DNA of 34,596 nt, taken from assembly GCA_034687125.1 (NCBI GenBank), contig JAQGBZ010000534.1, forward strand, positions 1 through 34,596. The letters run 5' to 3'. Origin of the DNA: Neelides folsomi. Taxonomy: Eukaryota > Arthropoda > Collembola > Neelipleona > Neelidae. The notes under the pieces are model-generated. The model saw nothing but the letters and a program-made list of their open reading frames with translations. It did not search any database and was not told the DNA's origin. Both the position numbers and the translations under genes were made by a program. Positions 10,814-21,176 of this stretch are shown in pieces. Position 1 is the stretch's first letter. The number at the start of each line of letters is the position of its first letter.

Positions 10814-11726
10814 ATCTCAACATCAATCACATCAACATTATTTTCTTCCATTATTTTAGACATTTAATAATTTTATTGTGATATGTAAAATTGAAATACT
10901 CACAATATTACAATATAAGTTTATAATACAAATGTCTGTAAATTCTAGCTATATTGTAGATATAACATATATGTATATAGCACTAGAAATTAATGAAAAC
11001 GATAATTTATATTGTATATAAATTATGTATTAATATAAAGTATTACTTGAATAAATCAATTTTCTTTTGAATTGAAGGACCTTAACCTTTAATTTAAATG
11101 TTTAAAAATAAATAAATACATATAGTATACTTATAGTGTTGCATTTATTGATTATTACATTTTAACATAAAGTACGGTATAGTCTGTAGATAAGTTGTTT
11201 AATTATTTTTACATTTATACTCATTTAACATTTATTAAATCATTCATCAGCACTTCATTATTTATCCTTACATAATAAATTATGACCATAGTTAATCAAC
11301 TTCCTCTTCCAAAGACCTTCAACGACCTCGAGAAAACATTGAAGAAATGAATGAGTTTTTTTCCCTGGAAATGTACCTCTAACTTCTGTATGAAGATAAG
11401 AAGGGGAAGTAAAAGATGAAGAGTGAAAATAAACCTTGTTTTTATTTTATTAACTTCCGAGTAGTCCAAAACTACTCACTTTTGATTAACTTTCTTCGAA
11501 CTTCAATTAAATTTTTAACTAAAAATTCAATACATTTTCATTTGAATTATGATATTGCCATATACATAGCATACTTATATCAAACATGCTTACTCTATAA
11601 ATACCTATAATATAAAGTAATAAACTTCTTCGAATTGACCCTTCTGTTAATAAATCAACTGTTAATAAATTAACAGTTAATTGATATTGTATCCATTTCT
11701 GGAATTATAAGATAAGTTATTTTAAA
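10814..11726. other. Intergenic spacer
   Basis: About 900 bp between two plus-strand genes. It holds the 3' end of the zinc-finger gene (AATAAA at 11050-11055) and presumably the promoter of the transporter. Only short chance ORFs; no repeat or RNA gene seen. Confidence 0.5.
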
Positions 11727-13196
11727 ATGCCTTCAATAATAATCCCTCGTATTTTGAACCCGGACGTGAAATGTGTTGTGGTTGACAAAGAATTGGACTC
11801 AAACAAAATGAAAGAATGTGTGAACAAAAGTGAAATCGCTATTAAAATCGAAGATAAGGATTTGATCCTAGACAAAGAATTGGGAATAAAGAAGTATGAA
11901 GGTTTGTTCCTGGCCTTCCTTTCCAGCATAATATTTTCATTTGGTGGCTTAATTATCAAATGTCTTCCTTCTTATCATCCATTCATGATGGCCTTTTTTA
12001 AATTTCAATCTTTATTTTGGCCTTCGTTTTTTCTCATGCTCTTTAAACTGTGTTCAGTCGATGGAAGAAAAACGTTCAGTTTGTGTTTAGGGAATTCAAA
12101 TTATCAACGTGGGAATTTTATTCTACTTTTCGTATATTGAAATTATTTTTAAATTATTATTAAAATTAAACTTTTTGATTAGTTTTAATATATGAATAAC
12201 TACAGTTATTTAGTTATAACAAAGAATTAAAATTTAAATAGTCCTAAATTAATTTCAGATTCGCGGGCTTTTGGGATGTTCTTCATTAATTTTACATTTC
12301 TTCGCACTCCAAGAAATGGAATTGGGAGACGCTCTCGTCATTTCCTCAACAGCTCCCATTTTTGTTACGCTCCTTGCTTATTTTTTCTTTAAAGAAAGTG
12401 CAGGAACAGGAGCAATAATCGCAGCACTTTTTACAATCTTGGGAGTTTCGATTATTGCTCGACCTCCTTTGCTCACTGGAGCTGAAGAATTTGATTACAA
12501 TACAATGGTATACAAATTATTCAATCAACAATTTAATAGAAAATTAATATTTAAATATTTAACTAGATGTTTAATTATCGATTTTTTATATTTAAGCTAG
12601 GTGTTGGGTTGGCCGAAGGAAGCACCGTTTTTACAACATTCTTTTTCCTCCTCACTCGTCATTTAAATTTGCGCGGGGTTGAATACAACGTGATGACTTT
12701 AATTTTTGGAGCTGTTGGATCAATTCAAAGTTTGGCGCTTGCAATTTCTTTTGGTGTTTTTAAGGTTAGTTTAACATTTTAGCTATATCAATTTTGCCCT
12801 TTGTTTTGGGAAGAAATAATATTTTATAAATGCAGTGGAAAATTTAATAGATTCCAGATTTGAACAATTTGAGAGATTTAAGTTTGTGGGTCATTTTGGC
12901 TCTGCTTACATTTGGAGGCCAATGGTGTACAGTGAAAGCTCTTAAATCTGAACTTGCTGGTCCAGTTACTTTGGTCAAATCTTCAGATGTTGTCTTTGCC
13001 TTCTTATGGCAATTTTTATTCTTCTCGATTGTCCCAGACATATTCAGGTACTTTGAGACAATTCATGATTTTAACATTATTCATAAGAATTTTCAATTTA
13101 TAAATGTTGCCTTATTTGGATTGTTTTCATTGCAGTATTATAGGGACAGGAATTGTTGTTGTGTCTGTGATACTCGTTACATTTGTTAAAAAATAA
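11727..13196 (+). CDS. EamA/DMT-superfamily membrane transporter, SLC35G-like
   Basis: Exons 11727-12131, 12259-12507, 12597-12764, 12851-13047 and 13136-13196 join to 359 residues. The first donor (TTC|GTATAT) is weak but gives the phase needed to reach LFIRGLLG, the conserved start of the third helix in this family. After a ~60-residue hydrophilic N-terminus, about ten hydrophobic helices follow in the EamA two-repeat layout: repeat 1 contains ALQEMELGDALVISSTAPIF and FFFKE; repeat 2 contains LTFGGQWCTVKALK and ends IIGTGIVVVSVILVTFVKK. These match the SLC35G/EamA drug/metabolite transporter fold. Substrate cannot be told from sequence. AATAAA lies at 13511-13516. Confidence 0.85.
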
Positions 13197-13670
13197 TTCA
13201 AATGTCTTAAAATATTTTATTTAATCATATTTATAATCATATTATTAGTTTAGTACCTCTATTTTACAAATTATATTTTTTCATTTTTACCATTTATGTG
13301 TGTTTACACTGTTTACCATACTATGGATTCTATTTTTGAACTAATATATTTGAAGATTGCGGATGAAGATAGTATATTATCTACATTTATTATATTTTTT
13401 TCTACTATACATATTTTTATTTTATATCTTCAATTTAGCATGTTATGAGCATTTAAAAATGTGTCTAAATTGTTAATTGTTACTTAAATCTCTGTATTTA
13501 ATGATTTTTCAATAAATGAATATAATTTTATTTGGTTGGTATTAGATATTTTACATATAAACATAATTCGACGTTTTGTTAATTTTAAAATTTGACCACC
13601 ATAAAGCCTAAAAGTGAGAATAATAAAACATTAATAATTTATTTCAATATCAATAATAAATTGTAAGTTT
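13197..13670. other. Intergenic spacer
   Basis: About 470 bp, very AT-rich. It carries the transporter polyadenylation signal (13511-13516) and then the presumed promoter of the next gene. No other feature seen. Confidence 0.5.
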
Positions 13671-14840
13671 ATGGATATGCATGGTATGTTTAGGTTTCCG
13701 CCTTCAATACCATCAAGTTCTTCTGTTTCAACAAAGCGCAAGCAGAAGAAGAAACCAAGGAACAACAATGCGGCTGAAACAATGTATAAATTATTAAAAC
13801 TTAAAATTAAATTACATTACATTAAATCTCTAAAAATTAAAGTGTTTTCCAAACTTATAAGAATTTCACATTCACAATTGCCGGTAATTCTACCAGTATT
13901 TAAATTTAAAATACATTTATCAATACATTGTTCTAGCGAATTACCGTGGACCCGAAGAACAAGAATTAGAAGCAGAATTGGTGATTTTATCACTGGAGGA
14001 AATTCATTCAAAGGAGCTGGAGATCAAACAAAGATTATTTTTAATAAGAGATCGTAAATTCAATTTTTATAACCAATTATTATTAACTGTTAAATTTTTA
14101 TACTTTTTAATTAGTCCCTATTCCAATTACAGTTTGTTTATGCTGAGTTTACTTAATATGGCAAATCTAACAGTTTTAAATTTAATTTTACTCATTTCAG
14201 ATTGATTCACAAAGCAGATCCAAATTGCCAATGCAATGGTTGTTTTGCACTTCTCGCTCCCTCGTCCCCCTCAGATTCTGAAAGCGAAGAAGACAATGTG
14301 GAGCGTCTTTTCTTTCATCGTTCTCGATCTCCTTCAATTGAGCGACCTCCAGCTGAAGAGAAAATGAAACGACCGTTTTTTAAAGGTCCAAGAAGAAATC
14401 TCCCGCCACTTCTGAGAGAGATTGATTCGATGAGTTCTTCAGATGAGATTAAATGGAACTATTTCATGGAAAATTCAAATATTGAAATATTCAGAAGGCG
14501 AAAAGAACCCGGGAGTGATATTTTATCATGCTTTCGAAATGCAATTCATCGACTTTACCGAATCTTCCGCTCTACTCGTAATACCCAAGTCAATCCGAGC
14601 GAATATGTGAAAATTAATGAGAAGGGAAGTGAAAGTAAGTCTAGTGAGAGCGAAACTGAATATGAAGCGAATTCTAAACACTACCTTGATGTGAAACGTA
14701 ATCCCAAAGAGAAAGGCGAAGGACCGCGCGGTTATTCAGCTAATTTCGATATCGATTCAAATGTCATCGTTTCGAGAAAAAACATTTTGAATACTAAAAG
14801 TTCAAGCGAATTTGAATACATTTACAAAATTAGACCATGA
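13671..14840 (+). CDS. Unrecognised Ser/Arg-rich protein
   Basis: Exons 13671-13783, 13937-14053 and 14201-14840 join in phase to 289 residues. I do not recognise the protein. The N-terminus is Pro/Ser-rich with a strongly basic run (KRKQKKKPR), a possible nuclear localisation signal. Residues ~80-95 contain a CxCxxC cluster (NCQCNGC), followed by an acidic serine stretch (SDSESEED), an RSRSPS dipeptide run, and a mostly hydrophilic C-terminus. No membrane segment or signal peptide. Exon 2 is open in a second frame that reads as a Glu/Leu-rich coiled-coil-like peptide, so the splice form is uncertain. AATAAA at 15010-15015 sits inside the 3' region of the convergent receptor gene. Confidence 0.6.
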
Positions 14841-15034
14841 TTTTTAATTAAGATTTAAATCATTTTCTTAATATGCTTTAAATTGATGAAATGATGCTAA
14901 ATATTTGTTTATTATGAATTAAATGAAAAGTGAACAACATTTTAGTAATGTTTTTAATCGAATTGCATATCTATTTGCTATACTACATACACTGGCATAA
15001 AAGACAATCAATAAATGTGTTTAAAAATTGTCGA
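14841..15034. promoter_or_regulatory. Shared 3' region of two convergent genes
   Basis: Only 194 bp separate the stop codon of the plus-strand gene from that of the minus-strand gustatory receptor. The plus-strand AATAAA (15010-15015) falls 20 bp from the receptor stop, and a minus-strand AATAAA (plus TTTATT, 14908-14913) falls 70 bp from the other stop. The two 3' UTRs therefore probably overlap. Confidence 0.5.
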
Positions 15035-17051
15035 TTAATTAAAATGTCCTTCGTGTGAAGATTCAGAAAATTGTGCAATTACTACCGTATAAGTAAGAAC
15101 GAGACTTAGGATCTAGATTTTTATAAAAGTTAAAACAATTTAATTAATACCTAATAAACAACATATATGAATAACATTTTATGTGCTTACCGTTGTTATA
15201 AACGTGTTTGTGATAACAAAGAAATTGAAGCCTTTAAAACCAATTGCATCACGACAGTAAATTTGCGAAGTGAAAACTTGAAGTTTTTTGAAATCAACCG
15301 CTAAAGTTTCATTATGTGAATTAGAACAAATTATTTCAAGCGAATCGGATATTTGATGCGCCTTCAAATTGAAATTACACATTTTAAATACACAAAATTG
15401 ACAATGCTTTAGAATGTTTCAAAATTGAGGTTTTACTTTTATATTCATATCTGCTGTGATCCAAAATATGAAAATGGTTTTAATGAAAAATTGCCCAACT
15501 ACAACTTTTCTCGTCCATCCACCCAAACCCCATAAAAGATAGTTGATGTTATAACTGAGATAAATGGTCGAGAAAAGCGTCCCGATGAAAGTCAATGGAC
15601 CCAGAAATTCGTTAACAATTTTCATTAAATTTCCCGCTTTGAAATGAACTTCAATTACCTATTTAAAATATTTTCATATTGATTATATGATTAATTACTT
15701 AAAAATATAGTTACTCTCAAGTTTAGAAAAAGATTTGACTTTTAGTAAAAGGCGCAAGATTTAATAAATTTAAAAAATAAGCGTACAACATCACGACTAC
15801 CAACATACTATATCCTGCACCTTTTGGCAAAAATTCAAATCTTTTTCTCAACCTGACGTTATGCGTTGCGTTAGTTAGTTTCTAATACATTTTTATGTAA
15901 AATTAAGTAACATATATAAATATTAACCCGATTTATTTGATCATATTTGACCATTTTATCGTTAGCTGCATCGAGTAGACTTGCATAAATTCTCCACATT
16001 ACGACTGCAAAAAAGAGGCGACAAGCATCCGCAAAATACCAAGCGTTCCAAGCAAATAAATCCAATATGAACGAAATGGTACCAATAATAATTTCTAAAG
16101 TGCCTGTCTCAAATTATTTAAAAATCAATTGATATGCAATTATTTATATACTGTGCATAGAGACTTGCTATTTAAATAGTTTTATTAACCAAGTTAAAAA
16201 TTAAATTAAGAATTATACTAACATACCGTGAATATCAGGATTATTATTGATCAAGCCAGATTTAATTATTAAATTAATATAATCATTTTTAAAAATGAAC
16301 AAAGATGAAAATTTTCTTTGTAAAACAACATGAACAATTCCAGTAAAAAAGAACAATAAAGGTAAAATCATTGACCAATATTTATCCTAAAAATTAAAGT
16401 TAATTTATATTATTTGAATGTTTTTATTTATAAATAACATTAAATAATAATTATTTACATACATAGCGGGATTTAAAAGAAATTTTAAGTTTTTCCATTT
16501 CTATTTCAATTTCATCAGCTTCTTGAAAAAATCGCTCCAAATAATTTTTCTTAACATTGAATGCGATCAAAGTCGTGACAATATATAAACCAAAAGCTGC
16601 AAAAGAAATGCGACTCAGCCATTTCATTACTTCAAGATCTTCAAAATCAGTTTTTTGTTGATGAATTCGAAATCCAATGTGGAATATTAACAATAAAGCG
16701 AATGATTTATAAAACATCTAAAAAGTATATTGGGAAATTATTTGTGTAATGTAATTCCATTATAAATAAATTTTGTATATAATTATCCCATACTCTGCGT
16801 ATAATTGAAGATTTTTCTCGATATAAATAAATTCCTAAATATTTTTCCCTTGTAATTTTAAATGGAAAAATTATAATCCATTGTCCGAAAATCAATAAAT
16901 ATTTCATAAACTTATATATTGAACAAGATCTTTCTTTAATTTCAGATTCTTTTTCTGTTAGATCTGAAGGTGTTATAACAAAATTTATTTTTGATTTATT
17001 AAAAAACATTTTTTCTGAAAAGAAAAACAAGCGCTGCTCCAAAGGATCCAT
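15035..17051 (-). CDS. Gustatory receptor
   Basis: Exons, in transcription order: 17051-16794, 16717-16463, 16386-16227, 16103-15928, 15658-15437, 15361-15191, 15112-15035. All phases join to 439 residues. The start is the ATG of MDPLEQRLF. The protein has about seven hydrophobic helices. The N-terminal part has GQWIIIFPF, like the GxxxGxFP region of insect receptors. The C-terminus is the diagnostic part: GFKGFNFFVITNTFITT, then a phase-0 intron, then LTYTVVIAQF, which fits the gustatory-receptor signature TYxxxxxQF. Known members are chemosensory ligand-gated cation channels in sensory neuron membranes. The acceptor of the 16103 exon has a second possible AG eight bases further on. Ligand unknown. 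The frame is intact. Confidence 0.88.
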
Positions 17052-17589
17052 CTCACTAGATAATTCCAATTTAATAAATTGTAATATTAATATATACCTA
17101 ATTAATAAAGAATTAAAAACCCATTATAAATAATAAAGTGTATAAATACTTTGTGTAATTCAGTTAAAAACACAGTAAAAAGCATAAACATATTAAACTT
17201 ATGTAGTTTATATACCGTGCACCATTAGTTAATTAAATTATATCCTTCTTAAATATCAATTTAATAAATAAAATAAAAATTTTAATTATATTGATTTGTC
17301 ATCAATTTTTTGTCACATTCAAGCTTTAGCCATAAAGACATCTATTTACTTTATAAGTAAAGATATCATTAAAGTCATAGAATGAACTTATTTAATCTTT
17401 GAACTGACAAATTAAATCCATATGACAATTTCTCATGTATTTACAGATATTTCATAATGTACTGTTCGTAACTTACTACATAATGGTTAACTTACATAAT
17501 GATGATGAAATATGGTTAGCATCCTTGACCAATAATGGAATAAAAATCGATAAATGATTAAAGTGTCCGAGGTCTGAGTTTAATCAAGT

Positions 17590-17720
17590 GGTATAAAAGG
17601 AAGTGCCCGAGCGAGTTGAGCTAAGAATCGATCTTCAAGATGAATAATACGTTATGAATTTATAGATTATAACGTATGTTTATTGTGCTACTTAAATACA
17701 GTTGGACGCTGTAACTCGTT
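17590..17720 (+). promoter_or_regulatory. Orphan TATA promoter-like / LTR-like segment
   Basis: TATAAAAGG near 17593 is followed by a moderately GC-richer leader (GAGCGAGTTGAGC) and an inverted repeat around 17645-17680 (AATACGTTAT / ATAACGTATG), but no gene follows. This arrangement is common in LTR retrotransposon promoters. No second LTR, pol or gag frame was found, so this is a weak call. Confidence 0.25.
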
Positions 17721-17826
17721 CCTCAATTTCCCAAGCCTCCTCCGTCTCCATACCGATGAAGCTGCGTTGTGCTTTGGTATAAATGGAAATGTAAATGGGG
17801 CCATATGGAACTATATTCATATAATC

Positions 17827-19031
17827 GGCCAGGGTAAAGAATTTGTGTACTGAAACGACCACATAGAACCCATAAAGAGGCACATTGAACCCAAAATGTG
17901 GCACATTGAACCCAAAAAGAGGCACATTGGACCCAAAAGGAGGCACATTGGACCCAAAAAAAGGTTCATTGAACTCTTAAACGGGCACAAAAAGTGGGCA
18001 CATGTGCCCGAAAAAAAGCACATCTGCACATAAACCTGCAGTTTATGTGTCCTCAAACGGGCACATAAACACAAAGTGGGCATTTACGTACTAAAATGGG
18101 CACAAATCTGTATATTATAGTAATAATTTTAGAAGTTTTTATAATAACATTAACTTATATCACAAAAAAATGGCTGGACGGAAAGAAAAACAGCGTACCC
18201 AATTTTGTTCAAATTCAAAAATAACCACAAATAAACAAATTTTGAATTTTATCTTGTATATATGGTTTTTGAAATTCCCATTTTGTACGGACGAGTTGAA
18301 TTGATAAGATTGAAATCTTGTTCTCTTTTATATGACTCTAAGACTCTTTCACATAACAATTATTTTCTACATAATTACTAACTATTAATTATTTAGCTAA
18401 TTAGTTTTTTTTAACAAATATTGGGTTGGGGTAAGGGTATTGGGAACTAAAGTGGGTACATTGGTACACTTAACCTCAAAAAGGGTACATTGAACCCTAA
18501 AAGAGGTACATTGAATTCTTAAACAGGTACATTTTAAAGGGTACATGCACCCTTGGACCCAAGGTGGGTAAATTGAGCCCCCAAAGACCCTAATTTTGTT
18601 AAAAAGGGTACATGTAACCTTGGACCCGTAGAAAAATAATGTATTATTATGTATTTAACAATGAGAAATAAATGTTCATTTTTAAAAAATATTAATTTAT
18701 TTATTTACAAAATTAAATATAATTTAATTGTACAAAATTAAATATAATTTAATTGTACAAAATATCTCATAATAAGTAATATAAGTCATCTAATAAAAAA
18801 TTAACCCTGTATATAATTTTATTTTAACTGACAAGATTGATTAATTTGAATAGCTGTTACTTATATAATACATTTTTAATTATTTATGATCGTTTTCAAC
18901 CACATTGTGCCCAGTTTGGGTCCACGAGCCTATGCGCCCCTTATCGGGAACATGTGCCTTTTTAAGGGTTCAATGTGCCTCTTTTTTGGTTCTATATGCC
19001 CGTTCCAGTACTCAGATTCTTTACCCTGACC
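17827..19031. mobile_element. 1.2-kb foldback-like DNA transposon, non-autonomous
   Basis: The left end GGCCAGGGTAAAGAAT and right end (reverse-complemented) GGTCAGGGTAAAGAAT begin inverted repeats of about 65 bp. They are flanked by a perfect 9-bp duplication CATATAATC at 17818-17826 and 19032-19040. Much of the interior is degenerate ~20-bp tandem subrepeats of the type GGCACATTGAACCCAAAA (17865-18110) and GGTACATTGAACCC (18420-18620), and their inverse near the right end. A 25-bp duplicate (18707-18756) is also inside. No coding capacity. The 9-bp duplication and subrepeat-rich ends fit Mutator/Foldback-like elements. Confidence 0.8.
17865..18110. repeat. Degenerate ~20-bp tandem array in the foldback-like element
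   Basis: Successive units read like CACATTGAACCCAAAAAGAGG with substitutions (GAACCC/GGACCC, AGAGG/GGAGG). Later units shift to CACATAAAC and GGGCACA forms. A minus-strand frame across it gives a repetitive GFNVPLFG-type peptide, which I take as a by-product of the repeat. Confidence 0.8.
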
Positions 19032-19040
19032 CATATAATC

Positions 19041-19783
19041 ATGTCGAGGTGTGGTATTCCTTGACATGAAGTGCAGTAGGACATCTAACAATATAATGAT
19101 GAGGAGATGCAGGTTATTTCTATTAACTAGTGGGCATTTCTAATAAACAACATTTTCACTACAATCAAATTGTTACTACAACAAAATCTAAAATCCTAAT
19201 TGTGATGATCCATTCGTAGAGATTTATAATGATGGAGCCAGAATTTTCTTTTCTTGAATGGTTACTTGATTCCATTATCCCATTGCTGCCCAGCATTTGT
19301 AAATGATGCTTGGTGCAGGATGAGAATAATGTAGACTAATTTGGTGTTCAAATTCAACTGTGTTTTTATTATAACTAAATTCCCCTTTTATATTCTCTTT
19401 TATCATTTCCAACTGGCGACGAGGATTCCCTGTTTGTGAAATATTAATCGTACGACTAATGTTTATCGTGCATCGTTACTTCCGTTACAATATTTATTCC
19501 CCTTTGGACTACAGTAATACATTTAATCAAACATTAATAACAATCGCCTATGAACAAGTTGAAAAATAATTTGATTTTATCGTTTCATATGCTAGTGATT
19601 TTATTTTTTTATCGCCATCTGCTTCAAAGCATATGGATAATATATATTGATTCTGAAATTATGTTGGTAAGTAGTTAATTACCATGACCAAATGGCACTG
19701 AATTGAAATACCAACCAAATTAAGTTTATTTAATCGATCAAAAGCAAAGCATTATTTTATTGCTTTTGAAATTGTCAATTAAA
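19041..19783. other. Gene-free stretch with possible retroelement remnant
   Basis: About 740 bp without a credible ORF. Near 19415 the motif ACTGGCGACGAGGATTC resembles the sequence just inside the 5' LTR of many arthropod LTR retrotransposons, but no paired LTR or pol sequence is visible. The right end presumably holds the promoter of the membrane-protein gene. Confidence 0.3.
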
Positions 19784-20909
19784 ATGTATCTCTCAATTAT
19801 TTTAGCATTATTTTATTTTTTAAATAATCAGTCAATGTGCCATCAAAATTCGATTTCAAATTTGGATATTAATTATAAAGCTGATTTTACATTATGTATC
19901 AGGAATAAAAAGGATTGCGCCAAAAGCTACCTTTACAACGCAAAAAATAATAATTTATCAGAAATTTTGAATTATATGAAAAAGAGTAATATAAATTCTT
20001 AATTATAAGCTTACATTAATGTATTAAAAATCAATTAGTTTTGTTACACTTCTCTTTATTAATAGATCGATGATTTTTTTTGATTTAAGACAATTCAATT
20101 GAATATGAAGAAATTGACAATTTTGAGAATATCACATCAAAATGGTCAACTGATTGCATTTATCAAGAATATCTTAACGAAACAACTGGTCAAGAATGTT
20201 CACTTAAAGAAATAAATTCAAACTCAAAAGGGATTTGGTCAATTTGCGAAAATATAATTTGTTCATTCAGTTACGTAAATAATTTAATTGAGATTACAAA
20301 GATTTCAATCAAAGCCGCTATTGTTGGAAACGGAAAGATTATAATTGATTTTAGCACAGGAAATAAAACAATTTTAAATGGAAATTCGAACGAAATTTCA
20401 TGGGTTTCAGAGCAAAATGACATCTGGAAAGAATTTAAATTAAATTCAAGTCATCCTTCTTCAAAAGTGAGAATAAAATTATAAAAATTTTCAAACAAAA
20501 AATTAAATATATTAATTTATAATTAAATTTTAATTATATTTTTTAAATTTAGATGAAATTGACTTTGATTTCAGTGAGCAAAAACGATTTTGTTGTTATT
20601 GACAAAATTATTTTAACAACGAAATCTGTATTTTTTGACAATAAAAATCCATTAACTAATGCTATGATTCTTTATGTAATTGCGTGTTTGGTTGGATTGG
20701 TCATTTCCTTAATGTTCCTTTTGATCATCATCACTTGTTGCAGAAGATGTGCTTGTTATAACAATTATGGTGATACTTTGACAGCTCCACAATCCACACT
20801 AGTTCAAGATTCGAGAAATAATGAAAACTTGTCAAAAAAGGCCAAAATGTTCATGAAAAAAAGAAATGAAAATCACATAAGCTATGTTTTGATTCCAAGG
20901 TCTAAATAA
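19784..20909 (+). CDS. Unrecognised type I membrane glycoprotein
   Basis: Exons 19784-19985, 20090-20466 and 20553-20909 join to 311 residues. I do not recognise the family. The order is: signal peptide (MYLSIILALFYFLNNQSMC); an ectodomain of ~230 residues with several cysteines and potential N-glycosylation sites (for example NIT, NET, NKT); a transmembrane helix (IACLVGLVISLMFLLIIIT); then a Cys-rich juxtamembrane CCRRCAC that could be palmitoylated; and a short basic cytoplasmic tail. The alternating hydrophobic pattern of the ectodomain suggests a beta-sandwich (inference). AATAAA at 20978-20983. Convergent with the ionotropic receptor. Confidence 0.7.
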
Positions 20910-21176
20910 TTTATTTGTAATTATTATTATAAATAATTTTAGTTTAAATAATTATAAATATTTTATGTTAAACCTCTAATAAAATACCTAACATTTTGAT
21001 TTTGATCACACAGTTTAAAATTTATATGCACATAAATATATGTATCTATATTAGATAAACATTTAATAAAAAACAAATGCAATTGGGTATTTATAAACAT
21101 TTTCTCTAACTTTTAAACAAGTGTATTTAAAGGATAAAATTACCATTAATAAAATGCATAAATAATCTAAAATGCG

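Noticed and set aside
17692..18083. Minus-strand frames giving repeated GFNVPLFG-type peptides
   Set aside because: They are translations of the tandem subrepeats of the foldback-like element, not a structural protein gene.
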